Notes: generated by a model not told the origin, from the letters alone. Positions 9,108 to 18,610 are shown, counted from the stretch's first letter. The stretch is DNA of 64,000 bases from an uncultured Clostridia bacterium (GCA_947627465.1 CANQWD010000010.1:29036-93035), one strand, 5' to 3'. Numbers and translations are program-made.

Positions 9108-10379
9108 ATGGCTGTACTGTACAATATTGAGCCGCTTAAGGCTATGGAGCTTTACTACGACGGAGAGCAAAACGGCGTTTGGAACGGCGATTTTATCAAA
9201 AACAAGAAGCAGAGCGGCTTGGAGATACCGTCTCCTTTGCGCGAATTTTTGGAGAAATATGCGTACCTTGATATCAATAAGGGGCAGGTAAAGTTTTTTC
9301 ACCCCGACGGTATACGTATGATACATTTGTCTACCGACGTCGGCGAGGTGCATATTATGGCTGTCGGCAAAGCGGAGGGCGTCGGGGCGGACGAGATGTT
9401 TGTCGGAATTGACCTCGGCACGCGCGATCTCGACATTGCGTTCGGCGAGATAGACGATGAAAAACGTATGATACATTGGGGTCCCTCCGATGGGATAACC
9501 CTCGCGGGGCTTATGCGCGTGATGTTCGTTTCGACGCTGTTTAAAAGCTCGGACAAGTTTCTGTTTCAAGACGCGGAGATAGACGCGGTGCTGAAAAAAC
9601 ACGGCGCGGAGCGCTCGTGTATAATGCCGTCGGGCGGCAGCACTCAGCATACGTCTATAAATTTCGACGAGGAAAACGGCGCGTTTCTTGTTGCGGAATA
9701 TGACGAGCAAGGCGAGGATATCGCGTTTCTGCATGTCGTAACTCGAAAGACTTTTGAGCAGCGCAAAGCGGAGCGCTTCGCGTCCGTCTCTCTTGACGAG
9801 CTGAATTCTTTGTTTGAGACGGAGTTTTACGGAAACGCGCAGCATTGCGATTTTTCCCATTCCCTTGATATTCAGTTGGAGATAGTGTGCAGGCTTGAGC
9901 AAGCGGTTGCGGACAAGTTGGAGCTTGCCGACCGGTACAAGCTCGTCGGGCGCTGCTTGTGGTCGCTGAACCGCTTGGACGAAGCCGCAGAGTGGTACGA
10001 CAAAGCAGGCAAGATAATCAAAGGGAGCGGCGATCTTGACAGGCTTGCGAAGTTTTACGGAACGATGGCGAGCTTTTACGCCGACACAGATCAGCGGGAA
10101 AAGAGCGACGAGATGTTTGAAGCGGAGTTAGCACTGCGTTTGGAGCACTCTCCCGACAATGCATACGATATAGGTATGATCTACCGCGACAAAGCGCAGG
10201 CTCTTGAGGACGCGGGCGGCGACCCCGACAGAGTTATCGAATTGTGCGAAAAGGCTTTGGAGCAGTTTCAAAAGGATCCGCACGACAGCGGCTGCAAATA
10301 CGAGACCGCACGCGTTCAGCAGCTTCGCGGAAAGGCAAAGCGGCGAAAAAAAGAGCTTTTGAAGAATGCGGGTCAGTAA
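9108..10379 (+). CDS. Uncharacterised protein with C-terminal TPR-like region
   Basis: N-terminal half paralogous to 8441-9088; C-terminal half with TPR-like repeats (YKLVGRCLWSLNRLDEAAEWYDKAGKI...). Confidence 0.7.
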   Translation: MAVLYNIEPLKAMELYYDGEQNGVWNGDFIKNKKQSGLEIPSPLREFLEKYAYLDINKGQVKFFHPDGIRMIHLSTDVGEVHIMAVGKAEGVGADEMFVGIDLGTRDLDIAFGEIDDEKRMIHWGPSDGITLAGLMRVMFVSTLFKSSDKFLFQDAEIDAVLKKHGAERSCIMPSGGSTQHTSINFDEENGAFLVAEYDEQGEDIAFLHVVTRKTFEQRKAERFASVSLDELNSLFETEFYGNAQHCDFSHSLDIQLEIVCRLEQAVADKLELADRYKLVGRCLWSLNRLDEAAEWYDKAGKIIKGSGDLDRLAKFYGTMASFYADTDQREKSDEMFEAELALRLEHSPDNAYDIGMIYRDKAQALEDAGGDPDRVIELCEKALEQFQKDPHDSGCKYETARVQQLRGKAKRRKKELLKNAGQ

Positions 10380-10567
10380 ACGGTATTCGCGTTTCGGAAT
10401 TTTGCACAAATTTTCAACAAGTTTTCCACATAGCACTGTTGGGTTTTTACTTAATTAGCTAAGGTTCTGCGTTCCAAATTGTATGAACAAACGGACGATT
10501 GCCCCAAGATATAGTGAAATTTTATACCGCTAACTCAACATGTACCAATAAATTGCACAATTTTTGC

Positions 10568-10593
10568 CCCCCCTAAACGGAAGTTTAGGGGGG
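10568..10593. terminator. GC-rich hairpin, possible terminator
   Basis: CCCCCCTAAAC-GGAA-GTTTAGGGGGG perfect 11-bp stem; weak T-tract. Confidence 0.55.
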
Positions 10594-10667
10594 TTGGTTT
10601 GTTAAAAGTGCACAAAAAAGCGAACGAAAGTTTTTTCCGATTTTCCTTTAAAAAGTATAAATAACAC

Positions 10668-10696
10668 TTGCAAAATTTGTAAAAGTGGTTTATAAT
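10668..10696 (+). promoter_or_regulatory. Sigma-A-type promoter upstream of mraZ
   Basis: TTGCAA-17 bp-TATAAT. Confidence 0.7.
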
Positions 10697-10714
10697 TAAA
10701 AGTGGGTAAAGAGG

Positions 10715-10748
10715 GTGAATGATTTCACTCTCGGGGTGAAAAGTTCAC
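10715..10748. promoter_or_regulatory. Two GTGAA-N3/4-TTCAC dyads in mraZ leader
   Basis: GTGAA TGAT TTCAC (10715-10728) and GTGAA AAG TTCAC (10736-10748), starts 21 bp apart. Confidence 0.45.
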
Positions 10749-10908
10749 TAAAATATAAAAACTCACCTTATTACCGAGTCATAGGGAAAATATGTTCTAC
10801 GAAATCTCCGTCTGAGGAGGACGGAAACGAGCAATTGACAGTGGGCAGTTAATGCAATGATCTTCAAAACTGTAAATGTCAGCTGCAAAAAAGGGGGGGG
10901 ATATAGAA

Positions 10909-11328
10909 ATGTACGGCGAGTATGAACACACCATTGACGCTAAAGGGCGTATGAACTTCCCCGCCAAGCTTCGGGAAGAGTTCGGCGAACATTTCTATAT
11001 CAGCAAAAGCCTCAACGAAAAGTGTTTGACGGTTTATACCGCCGAAAGCTGGGAAGCTTTGAAAGAATCCCTGCGCGGCAAGCCGTCAAAGATCGCGAAG
11101 CCTATCGAGCGTTTCTTGATAGGCGGCGGCAGCGAAGTAGAGCCGGACAAGCAGGGAAGAATAGCTATACCGAGCGCGCTGCGCAGCTACGCGAACATTA
11201 CGGGCGAAGTTGTTGTCGTGGGGCTTGTGGACGGCGCCGAGATCTGGGATAAAGCCGCTTGGGAGGAATATAACAAAGGAACATCCCTTGAGGATATCTC
11301 CAAATTGGCGGAGGAGTTGGGCATTTGA
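10909..11328 (+). CDS. mraZ: Transcriptional regulator MraZ
   Basis: MYGEYEHTIDAKGRMNFPAKLREEFG...DKQGRIAIPSALR; first gene of the dcw cluster. Confidence 0.95.
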   Translation: MYGEYEHTIDAKGRMNFPAKLREEFGEHFYISKSLNEKCLTVYTAESWEALKESLRGKPSKIAKPIERFLIGGGSEVEPDKQGRIAIPSALRSYANITGEVVVVGLVDGAEIWDKAAWEEYNKGTSLEDISKLAEELGI

Positions 11329-12254
11329 TGGATTTTCGGCACACAACGGTCCTATTGAAGGAAACCGTGGACGGCGCGTTTGGGGACGCCGCCGGCATTT
11401 ACGCGGACCTTACAACGGGCGGCGGCGGTCACAGTCTGGAGTTGGCGGAAAGGCTCTCGGGGGGGAGACTTATCTGCTTCGACAGAGACAGGGAAGCTAT
11501 CGAAGCTGCCGGGGGGCGGCTTAAGGGTTATCCCGTGACGCTTGTAAATTGTAACTTCATTGAACTTAATGAAGTTTTGGATGAAATGGGGATAGATAAG
11601 CTGGACGGCGTTATCGCCGATTTGGGCGTATCTTCCCACCAATTGGACGACGCGGAACGCGGGTTTTCGTTCCACAGCGACGCTCCTCTCGATATGAGAA
11701 TGAGCGGCGAGGGATTTTCCGCGGCAGACGTCGTGAATGATTACACTGAGGACGAGCTTAAGCGCGTTCTTTATGAATACGGCGAGGAGAAATTCGCGCC
11801 GAGAATAGCGCGGGGAATAGTTGAAGCGCGGGCGGTCTCGCCGATAGAACGGACGGGAGAGCTTGCGGAGATCATTAAAAGAAGCGTTCCCGCGGCGTAT
11901 CGGCGGGAGAAAAATCCCTGCCGAAAGAGCTTTCAGGCAATAAGAATAGAAGTAAACGGCGAACTTGACGCTTTGGACAAGGCGCTGACGGACGGCTTCA
12001 ACAGGCTGAAGATCGGCGGAAAGATGGCGGTCATCACGTTCCATTCTCTGGAGGACAGGATAGTTAAGAACAGGTTCAAGGAGTTCTGTACGGGCTGCAC
12101 TTGCCCGCCCGAGTTTCCCGTTTGCGTATGCGGAAAAAAGCCGCGCGGCGAGTTGGTTTTCAAAAAGCCTGTCACGCCGAGCGCGGAAGAAATAGAAAGA
12201 AATCCGAGAAGCCGCAGCGCGAAGCTGCGCGTTATAAAAAAGGTTCGAGAGTGA
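11328..12254 (+). CDS. rsmH: 16S rRNA (cytosine1402-N4)-methyltransferase
   Basis: FRHTTVLLKETVDG...YADLTTGGGGHSLELAERL...GVIADLGVSSHQLDDAERGFSF. Confidence 0.96.
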   Translation: MDFRHTTVLLKETVDGAFGDAAGIYADLTTGGGGHSLELAERLSGGRLICFDRDREAIEAAGGRLKGYPVTLVNCNFIELNEVLDEMGIDKLDGVIADLGVSSHQLDDAERGFSFHSDAPLDMRMSGEGFSAADVVNDYTEDELKRVLYEYGEEKFAPRIARGIVEARAVSPIERTGELAEIIKRSVPAAYRREKNPCRKSFQAIRIEVNGELDALDKALTDGFNRLKIGGKMAVITFHSLEDRIVKNRFKEFCTGCTCPPEFPVCVCGKKPRGELVFKKPVTPSAEEIERNPRSRSAKLRVIKKVRE

Positions 12255-12365
12255 GCGGACAAGCCATTTTGATTTTATTTTAAAAATTTTCAAAATCTTC
12301 GTCCTGTTTTTTGAAATTTTCAGATCAACCAACGCAATTAAATTTGACTGCGTCAATTAGCGAAC

Positions 12366-12495
12366 AAATTTCAAAAAGTGTCAAAATTTTGCGGAAGCAA
12401 AATTTTGACCGGTCTTGACTTTGAAGCGCAACGGAGGGAGCGAAGCGACCGGAGAGAGCATTCAAAGTCAAGATTTTGAAATTATTTTAATAAGG
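12366..12495. repeat. Dispersed hairpin element, family A copy 2
   Basis: Near-identical to 736-864, with a compensatory C-G for G-C change in the CTTGA(G/C)TTT stem. Confidence 0.8.
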
Positions 12496-12505
12496 GGTGA
12501 CGTTT

Positions 12506-13009
12506 ATGTATACGGATAACAGTAATTTGGCGTATGATTTGTCGAGGTTCGATAATTCGGATAGAGAGCGGCGCGAAAAGCGGCGCCAAAAAGAGGAAGA
12601 AGCACGGAAAATTCGTATGGCGCCCGCCGCTTCTCTTTCAAAGAGCGGAACGAAGATCACGGCGTTTTTCGCTATCGCGGTGATGTTTGCGGCTTTTTTC
12701 GCCGTGAATTGGTTTAACGCTAAGAAAGACGATACGGCTAGACTTGTCGCGGCTCAGCAGGAGCTTTTGGACGCGGAGGCGGACGACAACGCGCTGCTTC
12801 AGAGCAAGCTTGACGCTAAAGCGAATATCGGATATATAGAGGAATACGCAAAGAACAAGCTGCAAATGAGCAAGGTCGGGTCGGCGCAGAAAAAATATAT
12901 CAGCGTCAATACCGAGAGCTTGATTGAGGTTGAAAAGGACGATTCCGAGGGATTTTTGGGTTCTATAAAGAAAGGGTTCAAATCATTTTTGGAATACATT
13001 GGGTTTTGA
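12506..13009 (+). CDS. ftsL: FtsL/DivIC-like cell division protein
   Basis: Basic N-terminus, one TM, then coiled-coil segment; position between rsmH and PBP. Confidence 0.75.
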   Translation: MYTDNSNLAYDLSRFDNSDRERREKRRQKEEEARKIRMAPAASLSKSGTKITAFFAIAVMFAAFFAVNWFNAKKDDTARLVAAQQELLDAEADDNALLQSKLDAKANIGYIEEYAKNKLQMSKVGSAQKKYISVNTESLIEVEKDDSEGFLGSIKKGFKSFLEYIGF

Positions 13010-13123
13010 CGGCATAGTATAAGGGTGAACAAGCCCTCATACCGATTTGACATCAAATCTATAGGTTTATTGCAAATCGTTATGTTGTCGTTGGACTTTT
13101 ACAGCACATTGCACAAAAGAGCA

Positions 13124-13170
13124 GCAAGTTCGGCGGCACAAGAGCTTTGTGCGCCGGGCTTGCCTTTTTT
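13124..13170 (+). terminator. Intrinsic terminator/attenuator upstream of PBP gene
   Basis: GCAAGTTCGGCG(G)CACAA-loop-TTGTGCGCCGGGCTTGC stem with one bulge, then TTTTTT (13165-13170), then RBS. Confidence 0.7.
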
Positions 13171-13192
13171 GGTTTTTCGGAGGAATGTAACA

Positions 13193-15619
13193 GTGGATAA
13201 CAATTCTGCAAACAATGAAAGAAACACCGGACTTTTTAAGAGGTTTTGGGAGTTCTTGAAACGCAAGGACAGGGAAGAAGCCGAAAAAAAGCCCATTATA
13301 GGTTATCGCGGAAGGCAGATATTGATATTGGTGTGCATAATCGGGTTTTCGGTTTTTGTGGGCTATCATCTGCTGAAGTTTACCGTGCTTGACGGCGACA
13401 AATGGCGCGAGCTTGCGAACACTCAGCAGACGGGTCAGCATGTTATCATGGCAAACCGCGGGTCTATCTACGACGCGAACGGCACCGTTTTGGCGCAAAG
13501 CTCGGCGGTTTGGAATGTTATCTTCGCGCAGAATACCACGTTTAAGCAAAGCGAGGACTGGAAAAAAGCTTACGAACAGCGCAAAAAGAATTGGGAAAAC
13601 GACAGCGACACAAGCAAGGAGCCGCTTAAGCCTTTTAAGGAGCTTTCGGATACTATCATAGACGGGCTTGCGGAAATTCTGGAGATATCTCCCGACGGAA
13701 TGCGCGACGCTTACGACAACGATCAGGCTCACAACTATTACATAGTCAAAAGCAAGGTCGAAAAGCCGCAGGTGACGATGATAAACGACTTCTTGTCCGA
13801 AAACGGCATAAGCTCCGACTGCGTTTATACGGAGCAGGCAAGCAAGCGCTATTATCCAAACGGGTCGTTGGCTTCCAATGTTATCGGCTTTACGGACTAC
13901 AAAGGCTCGGGCGTTTACGGCTTGGAGGCTTACTACGACGATTATCTTAAGGGAACGGACGGCAAGGCGTTTTACCGCAAGGACGGCACGGGAAAGGGCG
14001 TTGAATACGAAAACGACAAGTATTTCTCGGCGGTGGACGGTTACAGTCTTGTGCTGACGCTCGACGAGGTTTTGCAGCACTATCTCGAAAAAAATCTTGA
14101 ACAGTGCGTTTCGCAGCATTCCGTAATAAACCGCGCGTGCGGAATTATTATGAACTGCAAAACGGGCGGTGTGCTGGCTATGGCGACAACGCCGTCTTAC
14201 GATCTGAACAATCCGTCGACTATCTACGGCGACTATGATAAAGCTATTCTCGAAAATATGAAGACCGAGGGCAAGGACGAAAAGGAGATTGAAGAAAAAG
14301 AAGCGGCGCTGCGCGAGGGTCAGTGGAAAAACAAAGCTGTGACTGAGCTTTATTACCCCGGTTCGGTTTTCAAGACGGTCACTACAGCGGCGGCTTTGGA
14401 CGAAGAAGTCATCAATATGGATACCACGTTTGACTGCGCGGGCGTTTATAATGTCGCGGGCACGGATATCCACTGCTGGAGCCTCGGAGGACACGGTTCG
14501 CTGAATTTGCAGCAGGGTATTACGAAGTCCTGCAACCCGTACTTTATTCAAGTCGGGCTGGCATTGGGCGTGGATAAGTTCTATAATTATTACGAAGCAT
14601 TCGGATTTACCGAGAAAACCGGCATAGATCTGCCGGGCGAGGCGGACAGTATCGTTGTGCCGCGCGACAAAATGGGTCCCGTGGAGCTTGCGTCCTCCGC
14701 GTTCGGTCAGACGAACAAGATAACGCCCATTCAGATGTGCACGGCGTTCTGCGCTATCGTAAACGGCGGAAATCTCGTAACGCCGCACCTTGTGGATAAG
14801 GTTCTTGACAGCAGCGGCAACGTTGTCGAGACAAAGGAAACGCAGATAAAGCGTCAGGTGATCTCGGAGGACACCTCAAAGCAAATGCGCGATATTTTGG
14901 AAACGATAGTCAACGAAAACGGCGGTCACAACGCTTATATCGCGGGTTACCGCATAGGCGGCAAATCGGGAACGGCGGAGAAGATCGACGAATACAACGC
15001 AACCGGCCGCAAGAAAATGACATATATCTCTACGTTCGCGGCGGCTGTACCCATGGACGATCCGCAGATCGTCATGCTGGTGCTTGCCGATACGCCTACG
15101 GGTCCCGAATATTATGGCTCGGCAGTCGCTTGTCCCGTTGCCTCCGCGGTATTTAATGAGGGCTTGGAGCATTTAGGACTTTACCCGACTTACACCGCCG
15201 AGGAGCAGGCGAAAATGGACGCGGTAGTGCCGTGGGTGATCGGCGATATGTCGATGTACGCGGAGAGCTATCTTACCGCGAACAACTTTAAGGCGAAGTT
15301 TGTCGGCGACCCGAGCAGCGAGGCTGTGGTTACAGCTACTTATCCGTCCTCGGGGGCGACAATTCCCAAAGGCTCGACCGTCGTGGTTTATCTCGGCGAC
15401 GCGAAAACGGAATACGCTTCCGTACCAAATGTTATCGGTATGAGCGCGGCGGAAGCAAACGAGGCAATGACGAACGCGGGCTTTAACATAAAACTTACGG
15501 GCGGCGCGGCTGCAAACGCCGACGCAACGGCAACGGCGCAAAGTGTTGAAGCAGGCTCTTCTCAGCCTATCGGTACGGTTATTGAAGTAACGTTCCAGGT
15601 GAGCAGCTTCGGCGACTGA
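13193..15619 (+). CDS. Penicillin-binding protein 2 / FtsI-type transpeptidase with two C-terminal PASTA domains
   Basis: GTG start after GGAGG; TM, RGSIYDANG, YYPGSVFKTVT (SxxK), KSGTAE; VPWVIGDMS... and VPNVIGMSAAEA... PASTA units. Confidence 0.93.
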   Translation: MDNNSANNERNTGLFKRFWEFLKRKDREEAEKKPIIGYRGRQILILVCIIGFSVFVGYHLLKFTVLDGDKWRELANTQQTGQHVIMANRGSIYDANGTVLAQSSAVWNVIFAQNTTFKQSEDWKKAYEQRKKNWENDSDTSKEPLKPFKELSDTIIDGLAEILEISPDGMRDAYDNDQAHNYYIVKSKVEKPQVTMINDFLSENGISSDCVYTEQASKRYYPNGSLASNVIGFTDYKGSGVYGLEAYYDDYLKGTDGKAFYRKDGTGKGVEYENDKYFSAVDGYSLVLTLDEVLQHYLEKNLEQCVSQHSVINRACGIIMNCKTGGVLAMATTPSYDLNNPSTIYGDYDKAILENMKTEGKDEKEIEEKEAALREGQWKNKAVTELYYPGSVFKTVTTAAALDEEVINMDTTFDCAGVYNVAGTDIHCWSLGGHGSLNLQQGITKSCNPYFIQVGLALGVDKFYNYYEAFGFTEKTGIDLPGEADSIVVPRDKMGPVELASSAFGQTNKITPIQMCTAFCAIVNGGNLVTPHLVDKVLDSSGNVVETKETQIKRQVISEDTSKQMRDILETIVNENGGHNAYIAGYRIGGKSGTAEKIDEYNATGRKKMTYISTFAAAVPMDDPQIVMLVLADTPTGPEYYGSAVACPVASAVFNEGLEHLGLYPTYTAEEQAKMDAVVPWVIGDMSMYAESYLTANNFKAKFVGDPSSEAVVTATYPSSGATIPKGSTVVVYLGDAKTEYASVPNVIGMSAAEANEAMTNAGFNIKLTGGAAANADATATAQSVEAGSSQPIGTVIEVTFQVSSFGD

Positions 15620-15621
15620 TG

Positions 15622-15776
15622 ACAATGTACAGTTGACAGTTATTGCGCGGATACACTGCTTTATTTAGACTGTCAGCGTTTTGGTTCGCCGACAATCTAA
15701 ATCGCGCGCGGGTGGACTCGAAGCGTCCACACTCGCAACCAAAATTGTCAATTGTACATCGTACATTGTCAATTGA
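15622..15776. repeat. MITE-like family B element with inverted termini
   Basis: Left GACAATGTACAGTTGACAG; right end reverse complement CAATTGACAATGTACGATGTACAATTGACAA. Confidence 0.6.
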
Positions 15777-15796
15777 TTAAGGTTTGGGGGGATCTC

Positions 15797-17251
15797 GTGA
15801 ATATCGGAGAACTTTTTAAGGGAATTTGCGAAATTCCCTCGGAACTGAATAACATCGCGGTCTCGGGCGTTACCTCCGATACGCGCGAGGTCGAACGCGG
15901 TTTTGTGTTCGTCTGTGTCAAAGGCGGGAGTTTTGACGGGCACTCTAAAGCCGCTGAAATGCTCGAAAAGGGCGCGGCGGCAGTCGTTACACAAGAAAAA
16001 CTCGGTCTGGAGCGCGAGATAAACGTTTCAAATTCGCGAAAGGCTTATCCGGAGATTTTGTCGGCGTTTTACGGGCACCCGACGCGGAGCTTCAAGCTCT
16101 GCGCCGTCACGGGCACAAACGGCAAGACAACTATTGCCAATCTTTGCACCGAAATAACGCGCCGTTTGGGTTACAGAACGGGCGTTATCGGAACTTTGGG
16201 CACGGACACGGGAAGCGGGCTTCACTACTCGCACGACGGTCCGCCGACCACTCCCGAACCGCGAAAGCTCTATCAGTTATTCTCGCAAATGCGCGGTGAA
16301 AACACGAAATATTGCTTTGTTGAAGCAAGTTCACAGGCATTGGCTCAACATCGTTTCGCCGCGGAGAGCTTTGACGTGGGCGCGTTCACAAACCTCACGC
16401 GCGATCATCTCGATTATCACAAGACTATGGAGAACTACTTCTCGGCAAAGCGCAGACTGTTCGATATGTGCGAAAAAGCCGTTGTCAACATAGACGACGA
16501 GTACGGTAAACAGATCGCGGAATACTGCCGCGAAAAGGGCGTTCCTTTAAAAACCGTTTCAATAGACGGCGAGGCGGATTTTTATACCGAATTCGTAAAG
16601 CTCTCGGCGCACGGTTCGGAGTTCATTTTAACGGACAAAGAAAACAAGAAAAGCTATCCCGTCAGGTTCGCGCTTACGGGCAAATACAACGTCACAAACG
16701 CCGTTGAGGCGGCTGTTACCGTTCATTTGACGGGAATTCCCATGGACGAGGTGATAAACGCTTTGCAAAACGTCAAGGGCGTTGCGGGGCGGCTTGAAAC
16801 GCTGTATCAAGGCGAATTTACGGTAATACGCGACTACGCCCACACCGACGACGGCTTGGAAAAGCTGCTCGGAACGCTGAAACCGCTGACGAAAGGCAGA
16901 CTGATAACCGTTTTCGGGGCGGCGGGAGAACGCGACGCGGGAAAGCGTCCCGACATGGGCAGGGCGGCGGCGAAATTCTCGGATATTATGATAGTTACTA
17001 CGGACAGTCCGAGACACGAAAGCCCTCAACAAACCATTGACGACGTTGTAAAGGGTATTCCCGAAAAACTTCCGCACGAGGAGTTCGTTGACAGAAAAGC
17101 CGCAGTTCTCCGAGCGCTGGAGCTTGCCGAAAAAGGCGACGTTGTGGCGCTTTGCGGAAAGGGTCACGAGGATTATCAGGCGATAGGCGACGTTTACTAT
17201 CACTTCGACGAAAAGGAGATCGTCGAAGAATACTTTAAAAAGGCGGAGTGA
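15797..17251 (+). CDS. murE: UDP-N-acetylmuramyl-tripeptide synthetase
   Basis: GTG start; GVTSDTREVERGFVFVCVKG...CAVTGTNGKTTIANL...RDYAHTDDGLEKLL. Confidence 0.95.
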   Translation: MNIGELFKGICEIPSELNNIAVSGVTSDTREVERGFVFVCVKGGSFDGHSKAAEMLEKGAAAVVTQEKLGLEREINVSNSRKAYPEILSAFYGHPTRSFKLCAVTGTNGKTTIANLCTEITRRLGYRTGVIGTLGTDTGSGLHYSHDGPPTTPEPRKLYQLFSQMRGENTKYCFVEASSQALAQHRFAAESFDVGAFTNLTRDHLDYHKTMENYFSAKRRLFDMCEKAVVNIDDEYGKQIAEYCREKGVPLKTVSIDGEADFYTEFVKLSAHGSEFILTDKENKKSYPVRFALTGKYNVTNAVEAAVTVHLTGIPMDEVINALQNVKGVAGRLETLYQGEFTVIRDYAHTDDGLEKLLGTLKPLTKGRLITVFGAAGERDAGKRPDMGRAAAKFSDIMIVTTDSPRHESPQQTIDDVVKGIPEKLPHEEFVDRKAAVLRALELAEKGDVVALCGKGHEDYQAIGDVYYHFDEKEIVEEYFKKAE

Positions 17252-17254
17252 ATT

Positions 17255-18610
17255 ATGTTCACAACGAATGAAATAGCGAATGTTACGGGCGGAAAGCTTT
17301 ACGGCGCGGATATAAAAGTAACTTCCGTTTCCACCGACACGCGGTCTATTGAAAAAGGAGCGCTGTTCATTGCCGTTAAAGGCGAACGGTTTGACGGCAA
17401 TGATTATATAGGACAGGCGGCGCAAAGCGGCGCGGCGGCTGTTCTCTGCGACAGACTGCCCGGGAGCGTCCGCGCGGATATCCCGATAATTTACGTCGAG
17501 GATACGAGAACGGCGCAACTGAAGCTCGCGAGATACTACCGCGATAAATTTCCCGTGAAATTATGCGGAGTCACCGGCTCGGTCGGGAAAACTTCCACAA
17601 AGGATATGATCTACGCGGTTTTGGCGGCAAAATTCCAAACGCTGAAAACCGAGGGCAATTTCAACAACGATATCGGACTTCCCCGAACGCTGTTCCGCTT
17701 AAACGAGGAATACGGCGCGGCGGTCATTGAAATGGGAATGAGCGATCTCGGCGAGATATCGGCGCTGTCAAAGGCTTCGCACCCGAACTGCGCGGTGATT
17801 ACCAACATCGGTTGGTGTCATATCGAGAACCTCAAAACGCGAGAGAATATTCTGGGGGCTAAGCTGGAAATTCTCGACGGAACGGACTATGAGAGCGCTC
17901 CGCTTATCGTCTGCGGCGACGACGAGTATTTGGGAAAGCTCAATAAAGAACAAACGGGTTCGCATAAGCTCGTGAAATACGGCTTTAATACGGACAACGA
18001 CGTATTTGCTTCCGATATCGAGCATGTTGAGGGCGGCGAACGGTTTACGCTGAATTACGGCGGCGAAAAATACGCGGCTGAACTGCGCGTTATCGGCGAA
18101 CATCATATTTTGAATGCTCTGGCGGCTTTCGCGGTCGGCGTTGAGTTCGGAATGAACGCCGAGGAGATAATTCCCGCGTTTTTGAACTACGAAGCAAGCG
18201 GAATGCGGCAAAGAATTGAGAAGCGCGGCGATGTTACCGTAATTCTCGACTGCTACAACGCTTCTCCGACTTCCATGAAGTCCTCGCTGAACGTCTTGTC
18301 GACAATGAACGGACGGAAAATAGCGGTGCTCGGCGATATGCTGGAGCTTGGCGAAAAGTCACGGGAACTTCACGCGGGGCTTGCCGAACTCTCTGATTTG
18401 GCGGACGTGTTTTTCCTATACGGAAAGGAAATGGCGGCTCTGCGCGGCGAACTTGAAAAAAAGGGCGTTCCCGTAACGCAAAGCGAGGACAAGGCAAAGC
18501 TTACCGAGGAGCTTTTAAAAGAGATAAAAAGCGGCGATGTGATACTTTTCAAGGGCAGCCGCGGTATGAAAATGGAAGAAATTGCGGAAAAAATAGGTGA
18601 GGATTTATGA
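17255..18610 (+). CDS. murF: UDP-MurNAc-tripeptide--D-Ala-D-Ala ligase
   Basis: SVSTDTRSIEKGALFIAVKGERFDG...GVTGSVGKTSTKDM...LDCYNASPTSMKSSL. Confidence 0.96.
   Translation: MFTTNEIANVTGGKLYGADIKVTSVSTDTRSIEKGALFIAVKGERFDGNDYIGQAAQSGAAAVLCDRLPGSVRADIPIIYVEDTRTAQLKLARYYRDKFPVKLCGVTGSVGKTSTKDMIYAVLAAKFQTLKTEGNFNNDIGLPRTLFRLNEEYGAAVIEMGMSDLGEISALSKASHPNCAVITNIGWCHIENLKTRENILGAKLEILDGTDYESAPLIVCGDDEYLGKLNKEQTGSHKLVKYGFNTDNDVFASDIEHVEGGERFTLNYGGEKYAAELRVIGEHHILNALAAFAVGVEFGMNAEEIIPAFLNYEASGMRQRIEKRGDVTVILDCYNASPTSMKSSLNVLSTMNGRKIAVLGDMLELGEKSRELHAGLAELSDLADVFFLYGKEMAALRGELEKKGVPVTQSEDKAKLTEELLKEIKSGDVILFKGSRGMKMEEIAEKIGEDL

Noticed and set aside
13025-13192. N-terminal 56-aa extension of the PBP ORF
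   Set aside because: Covers the hairpin leader; GTG 13193 has a GGAGG SD and fits normal PBP N-termini
13067-14788. 573-aa minus-strand ORF opposite the PBP gene
   Set aside because: Antisense shadow of a strongly supported transpeptidase gene; sequence has no recognisable domain and no SD
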